From: Bog-473 sp963721585
Lineage (GTDB): Bacteria > Actinomycetota > Acidimicrobiia > Acidimicrobiales > RAAP-2
Assembly: GCA_963721585.1 (NCBI GenBank)
Contig: CAVRJN010000009.1
Location: forward strand, 62,001-126,000
Length of the DNA stretch: 64,000 nucleotides
Direction: 5' to 3'
Part shown: positions 35,093 through 44,235 of the stretch, piece by piece
Layout of the letters: every line of letters starts with the position of its first letter
Numbering within the stretch: position 1 is the first letter of the stretch
The notes under the pieces: generated by a model
Seen by the model: only the letters and a program-made list of their open reading frames with translations
Told to the model about the DNA's origin: nothing
Database searches by the model: none
Made by a program: the position numbers and the translations under genes

Positions 35093-35899
35093 ATGCATCC
35101 CTTGCGCCACAGCCCCGCCCGCACCGCCGCGGTCGCCGCCGGACTCGCCGCGGCGGCCGCTCTCGCACTCGCCGCCGCACCGGACGCGGCCGGTGCCGCC
35201 AGCACGACCACCACCACCAGCGCCGGCAGCGCCGCGGCCACGGCCCAGTACAACGCGGCCCTGAAGGCCGTCGGCACCAAGGGAGTGCACTTCGCCTCTC
35301 TTGCCAAGCAGAGTGGCGCCACCCTCTCTGTGACCGGCGACGCCGGCAGCAGCTCGGGCGCGCAGACGCTGGTGGTGAAGAACAAGGGTGTCACGGAACG
35401 CATGAGCACCAAGGTGGTCGGGTCGACTGGATACGTGAACGGCAACGAGGCCGCGCTCCAAGACGTGATCGGTCTCACCAAGGCCGAGTCGGCGAAGTAC
35501 GCGGGCAAGTGGCTGTCCTTCCCGACGTCCAACGCCCAACTCGGCGAGCTGGTGGGTGGGCTGCTTTCGTCGCAGGTGGCCAAGGAGCTCGAGGTCGGTG
35601 GGCCGTACACCTTCGGCAAGTCCACCACTGTGGGCGGCCAGAAGGCGACGGCCATCCTCGGGTCGGTCGCCACCGAGAGCGGGGGCAAGGTACCCGTCAT
35701 GGTGTACGTCGCGGCCAGCGGTAGCCCGCTCCCCATCCAAGAGGTGACCAACGCCGGCAACACCGGCGGGGCGTCCGCCATCCGGGGCGTCGTGACGTTC
35801 TCGAACTGGGGCGAGGACAAGAGCCAGTCGGCGCCGACCGGCGCCTTCTCGCTGCTCAAGTTGGTCCCCGCCTCGTCGTCGTCCAGCACCGCCGGGTAG
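35093..35899 (+). CDS. Secreted protein, paralogue of the preceding gene
   Basis: 268 residues from the ATG at 35093 (AGGAG upstream). Signal peptide with Ala-rich core ending DAAGAAS, then a Thr run. The mature part mirrors the previous gene: YNAALKAVGTKGVHFASL, GSTGYVNGNEAALQDVIGL, KYAGKWLSFPTSNAQLGEL, SSQVAKELEVGGPYTFGK, VPVMVYVAASGSPLPIQE. So a tandem duplication of an exported, possibly LolA-like protein. No lipobox. Followed at six bases by the macrodomain gene in the same frame. Confidence 0.75.
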   Translation: MHPLRHSPARTAAVAAGLAAAAALALAAAPDAAGAASTTTTTSAGSAAATAQYNAALKAVGTKGVHFASLAKQSGATLSVTGDAGSSSGAQTLVVKNKGVTERMSTKVVGSTGYVNGNEAALQDVIGLTKAESAKYAGKWLSFPTSNAQLGELVGGLLSSQVAKELEVGGPYTFGKSTTVGGQKATAILGSVATESGGKVPVMVYVAASGSPLPIQEVTNAGNTGGASAIRGVVTFSNWGEDKSQSAPTGAFSLLKLVPASSSSSTAG

Positions 35900-35905
35900 C
35901 CGTCC

Positions 35906-36406
35906 TTGCCGCCGCTGCTCGAGGCGGTGCAGGGCGACATCACGGCCGAACGGGTCGACGCCGTGGTCAACGCCGCGAACCGCCGGCTCCTGGGCGGCGG
36001 TGGCGTCGACGGCGCCATCCATCGGGCCGCCGGGGCCGGGCGCCTGCGGGCGGCCTGCCGGGCCATCGGTGAGTGCCCGCCGGGTCAGGCCGTGGTCACC
36101 GACGGGTTCGACCTGCCGGCACGCTTCATCATCCATACCGTGGGACCGGTCTGGCGCGGCGGTACGGCAGGTGAGCCCTCGACGCTCGCCGCCTGCTATC
36201 GCAACGCGCTGGCACTCGCCGACGAGGTGGGCGCCAGCTCGATCGCCTTCCCCGCCATCTCGACGGGTGTCTACGGCTACCCCTCGGGGCGGGCCGCCGA
36301 TGTCGCCGTGACCACGGCCCGCGCGGCGGACACCGACGTGACGCTCATACGCTTTGTCGCCTTCGACGGCGTCACACTGGCGCGTTACCTCGAGTTGCTC
36401 GGCTGA
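35906..36406 (+). CDS. Macrodomain protein (O-acetyl-ADP-ribose deacetylase-like)
   Basis: 166 residues. LLEAVQGDITAERVDAVVNAANRRLLGGGGVDGAIHR is the ADP-ribose pocket (NAAN and the GGGGVDGAIH loop), followed by FIIHTVGPVW and IAFPAISTGVYGYPSGRAADV. The set fits the MacroD/YmdB subgroup, which removes ADP-ribose from proteins or deacetylates O-acetyl-ADP-ribose. The start is TTG, six bases after the in-frame TAG of the upstream gene; no ATG or GTG lies nearby. Convergent with the GT39 gene. Confidence 0.92.
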   Translation: MPPLLEAVQGDITAERVDAVVNAANRRLLGGGGVDGAIHRAAGAGRLRAACRAIGECPPGQAVVTDGFDLPARFIIHTVGPVWRGGTAGEPSTLAACYRNALALADEVGASSIAFPAISTGVYGYPSGRAADVAVTTARAADTDVTLIRFVAFDGVTLARYLELLG

Positions 36407-36425
36407 AAGCGGTGTTGCTCCCCGG

Positions 36426-38693
36426 TCAGGACGACGCGCCCGTGGTCAGGTTGTAAACGGTCACACCGCCCACGGTCTCGGCGGTGAAGTGCGACTCCAC
36501 CCAGGACGTGATCTGCGACGCGTCATCGGCGGTTCCCGCTCCAGCGCCACCGAAGCCCCCGCCGAAGCCGCCGCCGAAGCCGCCTGCACCGGCGATGAAA
36601 TAGTGGATCTTTCCTTCCGAGACATATTTCTCGAACTGAGCCAGCGTGGGCGCAGGGTCGGTGCCGTTGAACCCGCCGATGGCCATCACCGGCTCACGAC
36701 TGGCGAGCTGATAGCCGGCCGCGTTGTTCGAGTTCACCGTGGCCGCCGCCCAGGTGTACTGGCCGGCGTCGGCCTGCAGCGCCTTGTTCAACGCCGCATT
36801 CGACTGACTGGAGTTCAAGAACCCGCCACCGCCGCCGCCGGCGCGGGCTCCGCCGGCCCCCGCCGCTCGGCGGAACCCTCCCGTGCCGCCGAAGGAGGGC
36901 GCTCCGCCCGGGAGCGCGCCGGGGAACGCGCCCGCACCGGCGCCCGCACCGGTCGGGAGGCCCCCAGCTCCTGGGAAGCCGCCGCCACCCGGGAAGCCAC
37001 CGCCACCCGGGAAGCCACCGGCACCCGTGCCGCCGCGGAATCCGCCTCCGAAGGCCCGGCGGAATGCGCCACCGCCGGGGCCCCCGGCGAAGCCGCCGGG
37101 ACCTCCTGCTCCGCCCGCGGGGGTCGGTGTCGCAGACGGGATGGCCCCGTTGTGCGGGGTCGCGGCGGTGGCCACCGTCGAGAAGAGTGGCGCGGCCAGT
37201 GCGGCGCCGAAGCCCAGCGTGGCAACCAACACCACGGCCACCTTCGGAATGTTGCGCAGCAGCGGGAGGGCGAGGATCGCCACCACGCCGAGCGCGCCGA
37301 CTACCACCACGAAGGGCCGGAGGGCGGGGAACCAATCGGAGGTGCGGCCGAGGAGGATGAAGCTCCACACGACCGTCGCGGCGAGCGCCGCTGCCAGGCC
37401 GATGCGCCCGACCCAGCTCGCCCGCCGTTGCCAGAGTCCCATGGTGGCGATACCGACGAGCGCGCCGAGCGGCGGAGCGAGCGCCACCGTGTAGTAGGGG
37501 TGGATGATGCCTTGGCCCAGGCTGATGACCAGGCCGATACTCACCAGGGAGCCGCCCCACAACAGGAGTGCGGCGCGTTCACGGTCGGTGCGACGGGCCC
37601 GCAGCGTGACGACGAGCAGCACGGCGCCCATCACCAGCGCTCCGGGGAGCAGCCACGACATCATGTTCCCGAACTCGGCGTTGAACAGACGGGTGATGCC
37701 GGTCGGCCCCCACATGCTTCCTGCGACCCGTCCGCCTCCCACGCTGCCCGATTCACTCCCGTCGAGCCGGCCAAAGCCGTTGTAACCGAAGATCAGGTTG
37801 AGGATGCTGTTGTTCTGTGACCCCCCGACGTAGGGCCGGTCCGCAGCGGGCGTCAGGGCGACGATGGCCACCCACCACCCCGCGGCGACCAGCAGGGAGA
37901 CGCCCATCAGAATGGTCTGCCAGACCCGGCGCCACCAACCCGTCGGAGCGGCGAGCAGGTAGACCACGGCCAAGACCGGGAGGATCAGGAAGGCCTGCAT
38001 CATCTTCGTGATGAAGCCGAACCCGATCAGCGCGCCGGCGAGGACCATCCATTTGGTCTGCGCCCGCTCGAGGCCGCGCATGGTGGCGTAGGTCGCGGCG
38101 GTGAGGAGCAGCGCCAGCAGTGCGTCCGGGTTGTTGTAACGGAACATGATGGCGGCAACGGGCGTGAGCGCCACCACGGCGCCGCCGAGGAGGGCGGCCT
38201 GTGCGCTGAACCAGCGCCGCACCGAGAGGTAGACCAGTCCAACGGTGGCCACGCCCTCGAGCGCCTGGGGCACCAGCATGCTCCACGAGTTGAGGCCGAA
38301 GATTCGCGCCGAGATCTCCATGGGCCAGAGGAACGCCGGAGGCTTGTCGACGGTGATGAAATTGGACGAGTCCGAAGACCCGAAGAACATGGCCTTCCAG
38401 CTCTTCGTGCCGGCCTGGACGGCGGCCGAGTAGAAGGAATTGGCCCACCCGCTGGCGCCGAGACCCCAGATGTAGAGGACGGCGGTGCCCACGAGGAGTG
38501 CGAGCAGGGCGGGACGGACCCAAGCCGGGTCGCTCTCCTTGCCCCGTACGAAGCGGATCGGCCAGCCGCGGCGGCGAGCCGGCGGCCAGGCGGTCGGGGT
38601 TCCATCCCCGGTCTCGGCGGAGGGCGCGGCCACCGGCAACGGGTGGTCGAGCACCCCCACGGATGCGTCGGGGGCCCGGGTCAGGTCGGTCAT
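36426..38693 (-). CDS. GT39-family polyprenol-phosphate glycosyltransferase with Gly-rich exoplasmic tail
   Basis: 755 residues from the ATG at 38693, which overlaps the GT2-GtrA stop. GT39/ArnT type: GASGWANSFYSAAVQAGTKS, then FFGSSDSSNFITVDKPPAFL with the catalytic Asp loop, about a dozen membrane helices, RYNNPDALLALLLTAA, and GQGIIHPYYTVALAPP. After about residue 510 there is a Gly/Phe/Pro-rich stretch with GGGGFP repeats, then a soluble domain, LASREPVMAIGGFNGTDPAP...IHYFIAGAGGF, ending in VTVYNLTTGASS. It transfers a sugar from a lipid carrier outside the membrane. Works with the adjacent GT2, which probably makes the carrier. Confidence 0.9.
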   Translation of the reverse strand: MTDLTRAPDASVGVLDHPLPVAAPSAETGDGTPTAWPPARRRGWPIRFVRGKESDPAWVRPALLALLVGTAVLYIWGLGASGWANSFYSAAVQAGTKSWKAMFFGSSDSSNFITVDKPPAFLWPMEISARIFGLNSWSMLVPQALEGVATVGLVYLSVRRWFSAQAALLGGAVVALTPVAAIMFRYNNPDALLALLLTAATYATMRGLERAQTKWMVLAGALIGFGFITKMMQAFLILPVLAVVYLLAAPTGWWRRVWQTILMGVSLLVAAGWWVAIVALTPAADRPYVGGSQNNSILNLIFGYNGFGRLDGSESGSVGGGRVAGSMWGPTGITRLFNAEFGNMMSWLLPGALVMGAVLLVVTLRARRTDRERAALLLWGGSLVSIGLVISLGQGIIHPYYTVALAPPLGALVGIATMGLWQRRASWVGRIGLAAALAATVVWSFILLGRTSDWFPALRPFVVVVGALGVVAILALPLLRNIPKVAVVLVATLGFGAALAAPLFSTVATAATPHNGAIPSATPTPAGGAGGPGGFAGGPGGGAFRRAFGGGFRGGTGAGGFPGGGGFPGGGGFPGAGGLPTGAGAGAGAFPGALPGGAPSFGGTGGFRRAAGAGGARAGGGGGGFLNSSQSNAALNKALQADAGQYTWAAATVNSNNAAGYQLASREPVMAIGGFNGTDPAPTLAQFEKYVSEGKIHYFIAGAGGFGGGFGGGFGGAGAGTADDASQITSWVESHFTAETVGGVTVYNLTTGASS
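36973..37026. repeat. 18-bp coding repeat (GGGGFP) x3 in GT39
   Basis: Three consecutive 18-bp units close to GGGAAGCCACCGCCACCC on the plus strand, encoding GGGGFP repeats on the minus strand, inside the longer Gly-rich region (about 36540-37120). In-frame expansion by slippage is likely. Confidence 0.85.
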
Positions 38694-39925
38694 CGGGACA
38701 GCTCCATCGGGCCGCCTGCGGTTCGGACGCTGGGTCGGAAGATCCAGGCCCGCAGCACGGCGAAGCGGAACACGGCCGCGACCCCGTTGGCCACCGTGAG
38801 GGCGACGACCTCGGCGAGGAGCGCGGACGGGGCGAGCCATTGGGCCACCGCCAGTCCCAGCGTCGTCAGTCCGAAGCTCACCAGGTACAGCCCACCGGCG
38901 ACTGCGTAGAGACGGCCGCGGCGGGCCTGACCATCCGTGCTGCGTGAGAGCTCGCGGTGCACCGCCGTGTTGAAGAGGGTGGCGATGGCCATCGCCACGG
39001 CATTGGCGGCAAAGACCCCGAGGAGCGGCCGCCAGGCCACGAACAGGAAGAGGTAGCCGAGCGTGGAGACGACGCCCACCCCGGCGAAACGCAGCAGCTG
39101 GTCGGCAGCGACCTCGTTCGAGCGAACCCGGCGCAGACCCTTGGGCCGCCGGACCAACATCCGCCAGACGCCGCGCAGGTCGTCGGCGGCAGTCGAGACG
39201 ATCTGCACCCGCGAATCGGGGTCGTCGACCCAGTCCACCGGGACCTCGCCGATGCGCAGGCCCAAGCGCTCGGCCGTGACCAGGAGCTCGGTGTCGAAGA
39301 ACCATTCGTTGTCCTCGACGAGCGGCAGCAACTTCATCGCCGCGTCCCGGCGCAGCGCCTTGAAGCCACACTGCGCATCGCTGAAGCGGCCGTGGAGGGT
39401 GAGCCGGAGCAACAGGTTGTACGCCCGCGAAATGAGCTCGCGCTTGGGGCCGCGCACGACGTGCGCGCCGGGAGCGAGCCGGGAGCCAATGGTCACATCA
39501 CGATGACCTGACAGCAGCGGGGCCACCAGCGGGAGGAGAGCAGAGAGCGAGGTCGAGAGGTCGACGTCCATGTAGGCGACGACCGGCGCCTCGCTCGTCG
39601 ACCAGGCCGCACGGAGCGCGAACCCACGACCCTTGCGCGTCAGGTGCATGGCCGCGACGCCCCGCATCGTGGCGGCCAGCTCGTGCGCCACCTTGTCGGT
39701 GTCGTCCGTGCTGGCGTTGTCGACCACGGTGATCAGCGTTCGAAAGGGGAACGAGTCGTCCAGGAATCTGCGCAGGGCGATGATGCGCTCCGCCAGTTGC
39801 GCCGCCTCGTTGTAGACCGGAACCACGATCTCGACGTCCAGCGGGACGCGGCGGGGATCGACGTCGGCCTCGAATGGAGCCAGGGCTGTCATGCCACGCA
39901 TGGTGCCGGTGCCGTCTCCGGACAC
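38690..39925 (-). CDS. Bifunctional GT2 (dolichol-phosphate-mannose synthase-like) / GtrA membrane protein
   Basis: 411 residues from a GTG; ATG at 39901 or 39892 are alternative starts. The GT2 domain has VEIVVPVYNEAAQLAERI, VVDNASTDDT, YMDVDLSTSLSAL (DxD), DAQCGFKALRRDAAMKL, and EVPVDWVDDPDSRV. From about 265 a GtrA-like four-helix domain follows (LLRFAGVGVVSTLGYLFLFV, AMAIATLFNTAVHREL). It makes a polyprenyl-phosphate sugar and may flip it. Coupled to the GT39 (ATGA), the presumed user of that donor. Located 72 bp after the sensor kinase gene. Confidence 0.92.
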   Translation of the reverse strand: MSGDGTGTMRGMTALAPFEADVDPRRVPLDVEIVVPVYNEAAQLAERIIALRRFLDDSFPFRTLITVVDNASTDDTDKVAHELAATMRGVAAMHLTRKGRGFALRAAWSTSEAPVVAYMDVDLSTSLSALLPLVAPLLSGHRDVTIGSRLAPGAHVVRGPKRELISRAYNLLLRLTLHGRFSDAQCGFKALRRDAAMKLLPLVEDNEWFFDTELLVTAERLGLRIGEVPVDWVDDPDSRVQIVSTAADDLRGVWRMLVRRPKGLRRVRSNEVAADQLLRFAGVGVVSTLGYLFLFVAWRPLLGVFAANAVAMAIATLFNTAVHRELSRSTDGQARRGRLYAVAGGLYLVSFGLTTLGLAVAQWLAPSALLAEVVALTVANGVAAVFRFAVLRAWIFRPSVRTAGGPMELSR

Positions 39926-39997
39926 AGTGAAGCTTGGCTGTGAATCCGGTGTGAATCTCGGGCGCTCGATAGGGAGAGCCAGGCACGGACGGGTCAG

Positions 39998-41557
39998 TCA
40001 GAGAACCTCGACCACGGCGGCGGCAGGGTCCTCGGACTGCTGCACGGTGCTGACCGGGATCAGGACGGTGACCACCATCCCCTCTCCGGGGGTCGAGACT
40101 GCAGAGACGGTCCCGCCGTGGGCCATCACGATGGCGGCGACGATCGACAGTCCCAGCCCGCTGCCTCCCCCGGTGCGGGCCCGGGCCGGGTCGGCGCGGT
40201 AGAAGCGCTCGAAGACGCGTTGCGCGTCCGAGTCGAGCATGCCCGGGCCCTTGTCACGCACCTCGATCCGTGCCTGGTCCCCGATCTGATCGACGTGGAC
40301 CGTGGCGGTCGTCCCCTCCGGCGTGTGCGCCCGGATGTTGGCCAACAGGTTGTCGAGGACCTGGCGCAGGCGGTCCCGGTCTCCGTTCACCTCGACCGGG
40401 CGTGTCGCCGAGAATTGCACGGGCCACGCGGGACCCACGGCCGCCGCGGTTCGGACGGCGTCGGAGACCAGCGAGACCAGTTCCACCGGTGCCATCTTCA
40501 TCGGCACGCCCTCGTCCAACCGGGCCAACGTGAGGAGATCGGTGACCAGCCGGTCCATGCGGGCCGTTTCGGTGCGGATTCCCGAGACGATGCGCGGGAG
40601 GTCCTCCGAGTGCTGGGACCCGCCCCGCTCGAAGAGCTCGGCGTACGCCGACACGGCGGCAATGGGCGTGCGCAGCTCGTGTGAGGCGTCGGCGACGAAT
40701 TGACGCAGGTGTTGCTCGTTCTCCCGCAGGCGCGATTCCGAAGCGACGCGGGCCGAGAACGCCGCCTGAATTCGCTCGAGCATCACGTTGAGGGCGCGGG
40801 CCAATCGCCCCACCTCGGTGGCCTGGTCGGCGCCGGGAACACGCTGGTCGAGGTCGCCAGCCGCGATGGAGTCAGCCGTGCGCTCCACGTCTTCGAGCGG
40901 GCGCAACCCGAGTCGGACCAACCACCATCCACCGGCCAGGGCGAGGACCAACGCGCCCGCCGTGACGGCCAGCTCGGTGAGGAAGAGCGTGTGCAATGTG
41001 CTGGTCTGGTCCACGAGCGGCTGCGCATCCACCAACACGGCGCCGTTCTGCGCCTTGACCGCTCGCACACGGAAGGCAGGGCCGCCGGAAGTGGTGGAAC
41101 CAGCGGTGAAATAGGCCACATCGGTCCCGTCGGGCTGTGTGGTGAAGCCCGTGATCGGGTCCGGAAGCTGCGGACGGTAGGCGGTCTTCCCGACGTAGGC
41201 GGGACACGCGAGGCCGTCGAGGACTCCGCCGCTCAGCTTGACCACGGCGCTGTAGTAGATACCGAGGACGTTCGGGCCGCCTTCACCGCCGCCCGGGAAT
41301 CCACCTTCGCCGCCGGGACCAGCCCCGTTGTCGATGGAATTGAAACCGCCGAGTCCGCTGCCGCTCTGTGGCGTGTTGCACACCACGTTGCCGGTAGCCA
41401 CACTGATGGCCGGGCCGGGGCGGTGCTGGGCCAGTTGCTGGTCGACCTGGTTGTACAGGGAAGTACGCAGTGCCGAGTAGGTGGCGAAGTCCGCCACGAC
41501 CAGCGCGACGACGGCGATCGCTCCGACCGCGAGGAGGAGTCGGAGCCGGAGTGACAC
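39998..41557 (-). CDS. Sensor histidine kinase with Gly-rich extracytoplasmic domain
   Basis: 519 residues, GTG immediately after the regulator's TGA. Membrane helix about 5-25, sensor region about 26-190, second helix about 191-213, HAMP (LRPLEDVERTADSIAAGDL), H-box FVADASHELRTPIAAV with His293, N-box DNLLANIRAHTPEG, G1/G2 EVRDKGPGM and GGSGLGLSIVAAI. Residues 66-96 of the sensor form a Gly-rich patch (GGEGGFPGGGEGG) like that in the GT39 tail. It should autophosphorylate and drive the adjacent OmpR-type regulator. Signal unknown. Confidence 0.95.
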   Translation of the reverse strand: MSLRLRLLLAVGAIAVVALVVADFATYSALRTSLYNQVDQQLAQHRPGPAISVATGNVVCNTPQSGSGLGGFNSIDNGAGPGGEGGFPGGGEGGPNVLGIYYSAVVKLSGGVLDGLACPAYVGKTAYRPQLPDPITGFTTQPDGTDVAYFTAGSTTSGGPAFRVRAVKAQNGAVLVDAQPLVDQTSTLHTLFLTELAVTAGALVLALAGGWWLVRLGLRPLEDVERTADSIAAGDLDQRVPGADQATEVGRLARALNVMLERIQAAFSARVASESRLRENEQHLRQFVADASHELRTPIAAVSAYAELFERGGSQHSEDLPRIVSGIRTETARMDRLVTDLLTLARLDEGVPMKMAPVELVSLVSDAVRTAAAVGPAWPVQFSATRPVEVNGDRDRLRQVLDNLLANIRAHTPEGTTATVHVDQIGDQARIEVRDKGPGMLDSDAQRVFERFYRADPARARTGGGSGLGLSIVAAIVMAHGGTVSAVSTPGEGMVVTVLIPVSTVQQSEDPAAAVVEVL

Positions 41558-42274
41558 TCAGGCCGCGCCGGTGGCGGACTCCGGCTCGCGCAGGGTGTAG
41601 CCGACGAGGCGGATGGTGTGGATGAGCGGCGGACCGAACTTCTCGAGCTTCTTGCGCAGATAGCTGACGTAGGTCTCCACGACATTGCCGTCGCCACCGA
41701 AGTCGTAATGCCAGACGTGGTCGAGGATCTGCGACTTCGAGAGGACGTGACGAGGATTGAGCATGAAGTAACGGAGCAGGTTGAACTCCGTCGCCGTCAG
41801 ATTGATGGCGTTGCCGTCACGGCGCACCTCGTGGGCGCTCTCGTCGAGCTCGAGATCCGAAAAACGCAGAACCCCGTCGTCCTCGGGCTCGTAGCCGGTG
41901 CGGCGCAGGATGGCATGCACCCGGGCGATCACCTCGGCCAGCGCGAAGGGCTTCGTCACATAGTCGTCGCCGCCGACGGTGAGGCCGGCCAGCTTGTCCT
42001 GCAGGGTGTCGCGCGCCGTGAGGAAGAGGACCGGCACCCGCAGCCCGTCGGAGCGCAGCCGCCGGGTGACCTCGAGGCCGTCGAGGTCGGGCAGCATGAC
42101 GTCAAGGATCACGAGGTCGGGCGGATCCTCCTGCGCTTGCGCCAGGGCCTTACGCCCGGTCATCGCCTCGTCGACCGTGAAGCCTTCGTAGCGCAGCGAC
42201 GTCGCCACCGCATCGACGATCGAGGGTTCGTCGTCAACCACCAGCACCCGCGGTCCCTTATCGGTCGTTCTCAC
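41558..42274 (-). CDS. OmpR/PhoB-family response regulator
   Basis: 238 residues, GTG start. Receiver: VLVVDDEPSIV (acid pair 14-15), phosphoacceptor Asp58 in LVILDVMLP, Thr and Lys108 in YVTKPF. C-terminal winged helix: INLTATEFNLLRYFMLNP, LSKSQILDHVWHYDFGG, VSYLRKKLEKFG, IHTIRLVGYTL. First gene of the RR-HK-GT2-GT39 set, so it probably controls the glycosyltransferases. Close to MprA/TcrA-type regulators. Confidence 0.96.
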   Translation of the reverse strand: MRTTDKGPRVLVVDDEPSIVDAVATSLRYEGFTVDEAMTGRKALAQAQEDPPDLVILDVMLPDLDGLEVTRRLRSDGLRVPVLFLTARDTLQDKLAGLTVGGDDYVTKPFALAEVIARVHAILRRTGYEPEDDGVLRFSDLELDESAHEVRRDGNAINLTATEFNLLRYFMLNPRHVLSKSQILDHVWHYDFGGDGNVVETYVSYLRKKLEKFGPPLIHTIRLVGYTLREPESATGAA

Positions 42275-42362
42275 TTGGCCTTACCTCCCTGGCGCACAGG
42301 TTCGCGCCACGGCTTTTCCATCCAGTGTGACCCCCCTGTGGGCCGCCTGTGAAGGCGGGCGC

Positions 42363-43631
42363 TCAGGCGGGGGCGGCGTCGAGCGCGCGTCGCAGCAGGT
42401 CGAGGGCCGAAATTGCCCCGTACTGGCGGACGCGTTCCCGATCGCCGGGCACCCGCAGTTCGCGGGTCTGCGCCGGGTGGCCGGGGAGATGGAGGCCGAC
42501 GAACACCGTGCCCGGTGCAACGCCTTCCTGGTCGTCGGGACCGGCGACGCCGGTAATGCCAAGCCCGACGTCGGCTCCGGTCACCCGGGCTGCACCCGCG
42601 GCCATGGCCGCCGCGGCCGATTCGGTGACCACCGGTCCGGCGGGCACACCGAGGACATCGAACTTCACCTGTGAGTCGTAGGCCACGACGCCACCGCGGA
42701 ACCAGGACGAGGCGCCGGCCACGTTGACGAGACGGGACGCGATGAGACCACCGGTCAGCGACTCGGCGACGCCGAAGGTCCACCCCCGGGCGATGAAACG
42801 GGCGGCCACCGCGACCTCCATCGACTCGTCGTCGACGCCGAAGACGATGTCGCCGAGGCGACTCTCGATGGCGCGCCGTACCTCGGCGTCCTCCTTGTCG
42901 AGTAGAGCGGTGACGTCCTCGGGCGTGCGGGCCCGGGCGGTGATGCGCACCTTGATCCCCTCGATCCCCGAAGCCAGGAAGGCCAGCGTGACGTCACCGG
43001 TGGCGTCCAGCGCGTCGATGCGGTCCTGGAGGGATTCGGCCAGACCGGACTCACTGGCGCCCCATGTGCGCAGCACACGGCTGGCGATGACGCCGCTCTC
43101 CTCCCCCGACTCGGCCATGCGGGCGCGCAGATCTGGCAGGATGCCGCGTTCGAACATCTCGGACATTTCGTAGGGGACGCCGGGGACCGCGTAGACCACC
43201 TTGTTGCCGACGGGGCAGATCAAACCGGGCGCAGTGCCGGCAACCTGGGGGATGATGGACGCCCCGCGCGGCACGTCGGCCTGGCGCGCGTTGTTGTCCG
43301 TCATGGTGCGGCCCCGGGCCTCGAAGAAGCTGGCGATGACGTCGACGATCGTCTGGTCGCGCACAAGCGGGACGTTCATGACATCTGCGATGGCCTCGCG
43401 GGTGATGTCGTCCTGGGTGGGCCCGAGCCCGCCGCACATGATGACGCCGTCGCTCCGGGCCAGCGCGGTGCGCAGGGCCAACGTGATGCGGTCGTGGTTG
43501 TCGCCCACCGCCTGGTGGAAATGAGAGGCAACACCATTCGCCGCCAGGTGCTCGCCCAGCCAGGCGGAGTTGGTGTCGGCGATCTGACCCAGGAGCAATT
43601 CTGTGCCCACCGCGACGATCTCGATTCTCAC
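42363..43631 (-). CDS. cinA: CinA-family protein (competence/damage-inducible; NMN amidohydrolase domain)
   Basis: 422 residues. N-terminal MoaB/MogA-like domain: IEIVAVGTELLLGQIADTNS, CGGLGPTQDDITREAI, VYAVPGVPYEMSEMFE. C-terminal CinA/PncC domain: WTFGVAESLTGGLIASRLV, FRGGVVAYDSQVKFDVLGV, GLGITGVAGPDDQEGVAPGTVFVGL. PncC-type domains deamidate nicotinamide mononucleotide. A GTG start at 43631 is likeliest, ten bases after the pgsA stop; no strong ribosome site is seen. In many actinobacteria cinA lies next to recA. Confidence 0.95.
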   Translation of the reverse strand: MRIEIVAVGTELLLGQIADTNSAWLGEHLAANGVASHFHQAVGDNHDRITLALRTALARSDGVIMCGGLGPTQDDITREAIADVMNVPLVRDQTIVDVIASFFEARGRTMTDNNARQADVPRGASIIPQVAGTAPGLICPVGNKVVYAVPGVPYEMSEMFERGILPDLRARMAESGEESGVIASRVLRTWGASESGLAESLQDRIDALDATGDVTLAFLASGIEGIKVRITARARTPEDVTALLDKEDAEVRRAIESRLGDIVFGVDDESMEVAVAARFIARGWTFGVAESLTGGLIASRLVNVAGASSWFRGGVVAYDSQVKFDVLGVPAGPVVTESAAAAMAAGAARVTGADVGLGITGVAGPDDQEGVAPGTVFVGLHLPGHPAQTRELRVPGDRERVRQYGAISALDLLRRALDAAPA

Positions 43632-43641
43632 GGAGGCGACC

Positions 43642-44235
43642 TTACGGGGCGGCGGGCCGGTGCAGCGCCTTCCGGCCATCGAGCATGTACTCGGCGCCTG
43701 TGAAGAGCGTCAGCGCGCAGGCGAACCAGATCACGGCAACCTGCAATGTGTGCTGGTGCGCCAACGGCGGGATGATGACCGTGCCGATGGCCAGATCCTG
43801 CACCAGCGTCTTGATCTTGGCCGACTTACGGGCCGGGATGGACACACCACGGCGACCGACCCAGGAGCGGTAGACCTGCATGCCGACCTCGCGGATGGTG
43901 ATGAGGATCACCGGCAGCCACGGCAGGTGGCCCTGCGCGCAGAGCGTGAACATGGCGGCCAGGACGCAGGCCTTGTCGGCCAGGGGGTCGAGGAAGGCGC
44001 CCGAGCGGGTCGTGCCATGGCGGCGAGCCATGTAGCCATCGATCCCGTCACTGGCTGCGAGCAGGAAGCCCACGACGACGTTGATCCACGAGGCACCCCA
44101 GGCCACGAGCATCAGCACGTAGACCGGTGCTGCCAAAAGACGGGCCACGGTGACGGCATTGGCCGGCGTGACCAGCGCGCTCGGGCCGAACGTGAACCCG
44201 CTCGGCGAGGTGGGCTCGTGGGTCGCCTCGCTCAC
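43642..44235 (-). CDS. pgsA: CDP-diacylglycerol-glycerol-3-phosphate 3-phosphatidyltransferase
   Basis: 197 residues, GTG overlapping the rimO stop (GTGA). The CDP-alcohol phosphatidyltransferase motif is complete: DGIDGYMAR at 63-71, then GAFLDPLADK, i.e. DG-AR-G-D-D. About five membrane helices. It makes phosphatidylglycerol phosphate; the rimO-pgsA-cinA order is typical of actinobacteria and supports the PgsA2/PgsA3-type call over cardiolipin synthase. Confidence 0.93.
   Translation of the reverse strand: MSEATHEPTSPSGFTFGPSALVTPANAVTVARLLAAPVYVLMLVAWGASWINVVVGFLLAASDGIDGYMARRHGTTRSGAFLDPLADKACVLAAMFTLCAQGHLPWLPVILITIREVGMQVYRSWVGRRGVSIPARKSAKIKTLVQDLAIGTVIIPPLAHQHTLQVAVIWFACALTLFTGAEYMLDGRKALHRPAAP

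Noticed and set aside
38694..39371. Extension of the GT39 frame upstream of 38693
   Set aside because: It lies within the GT2-GtrA gene; the ATGA overlap at 38690-38693 fixes the start.
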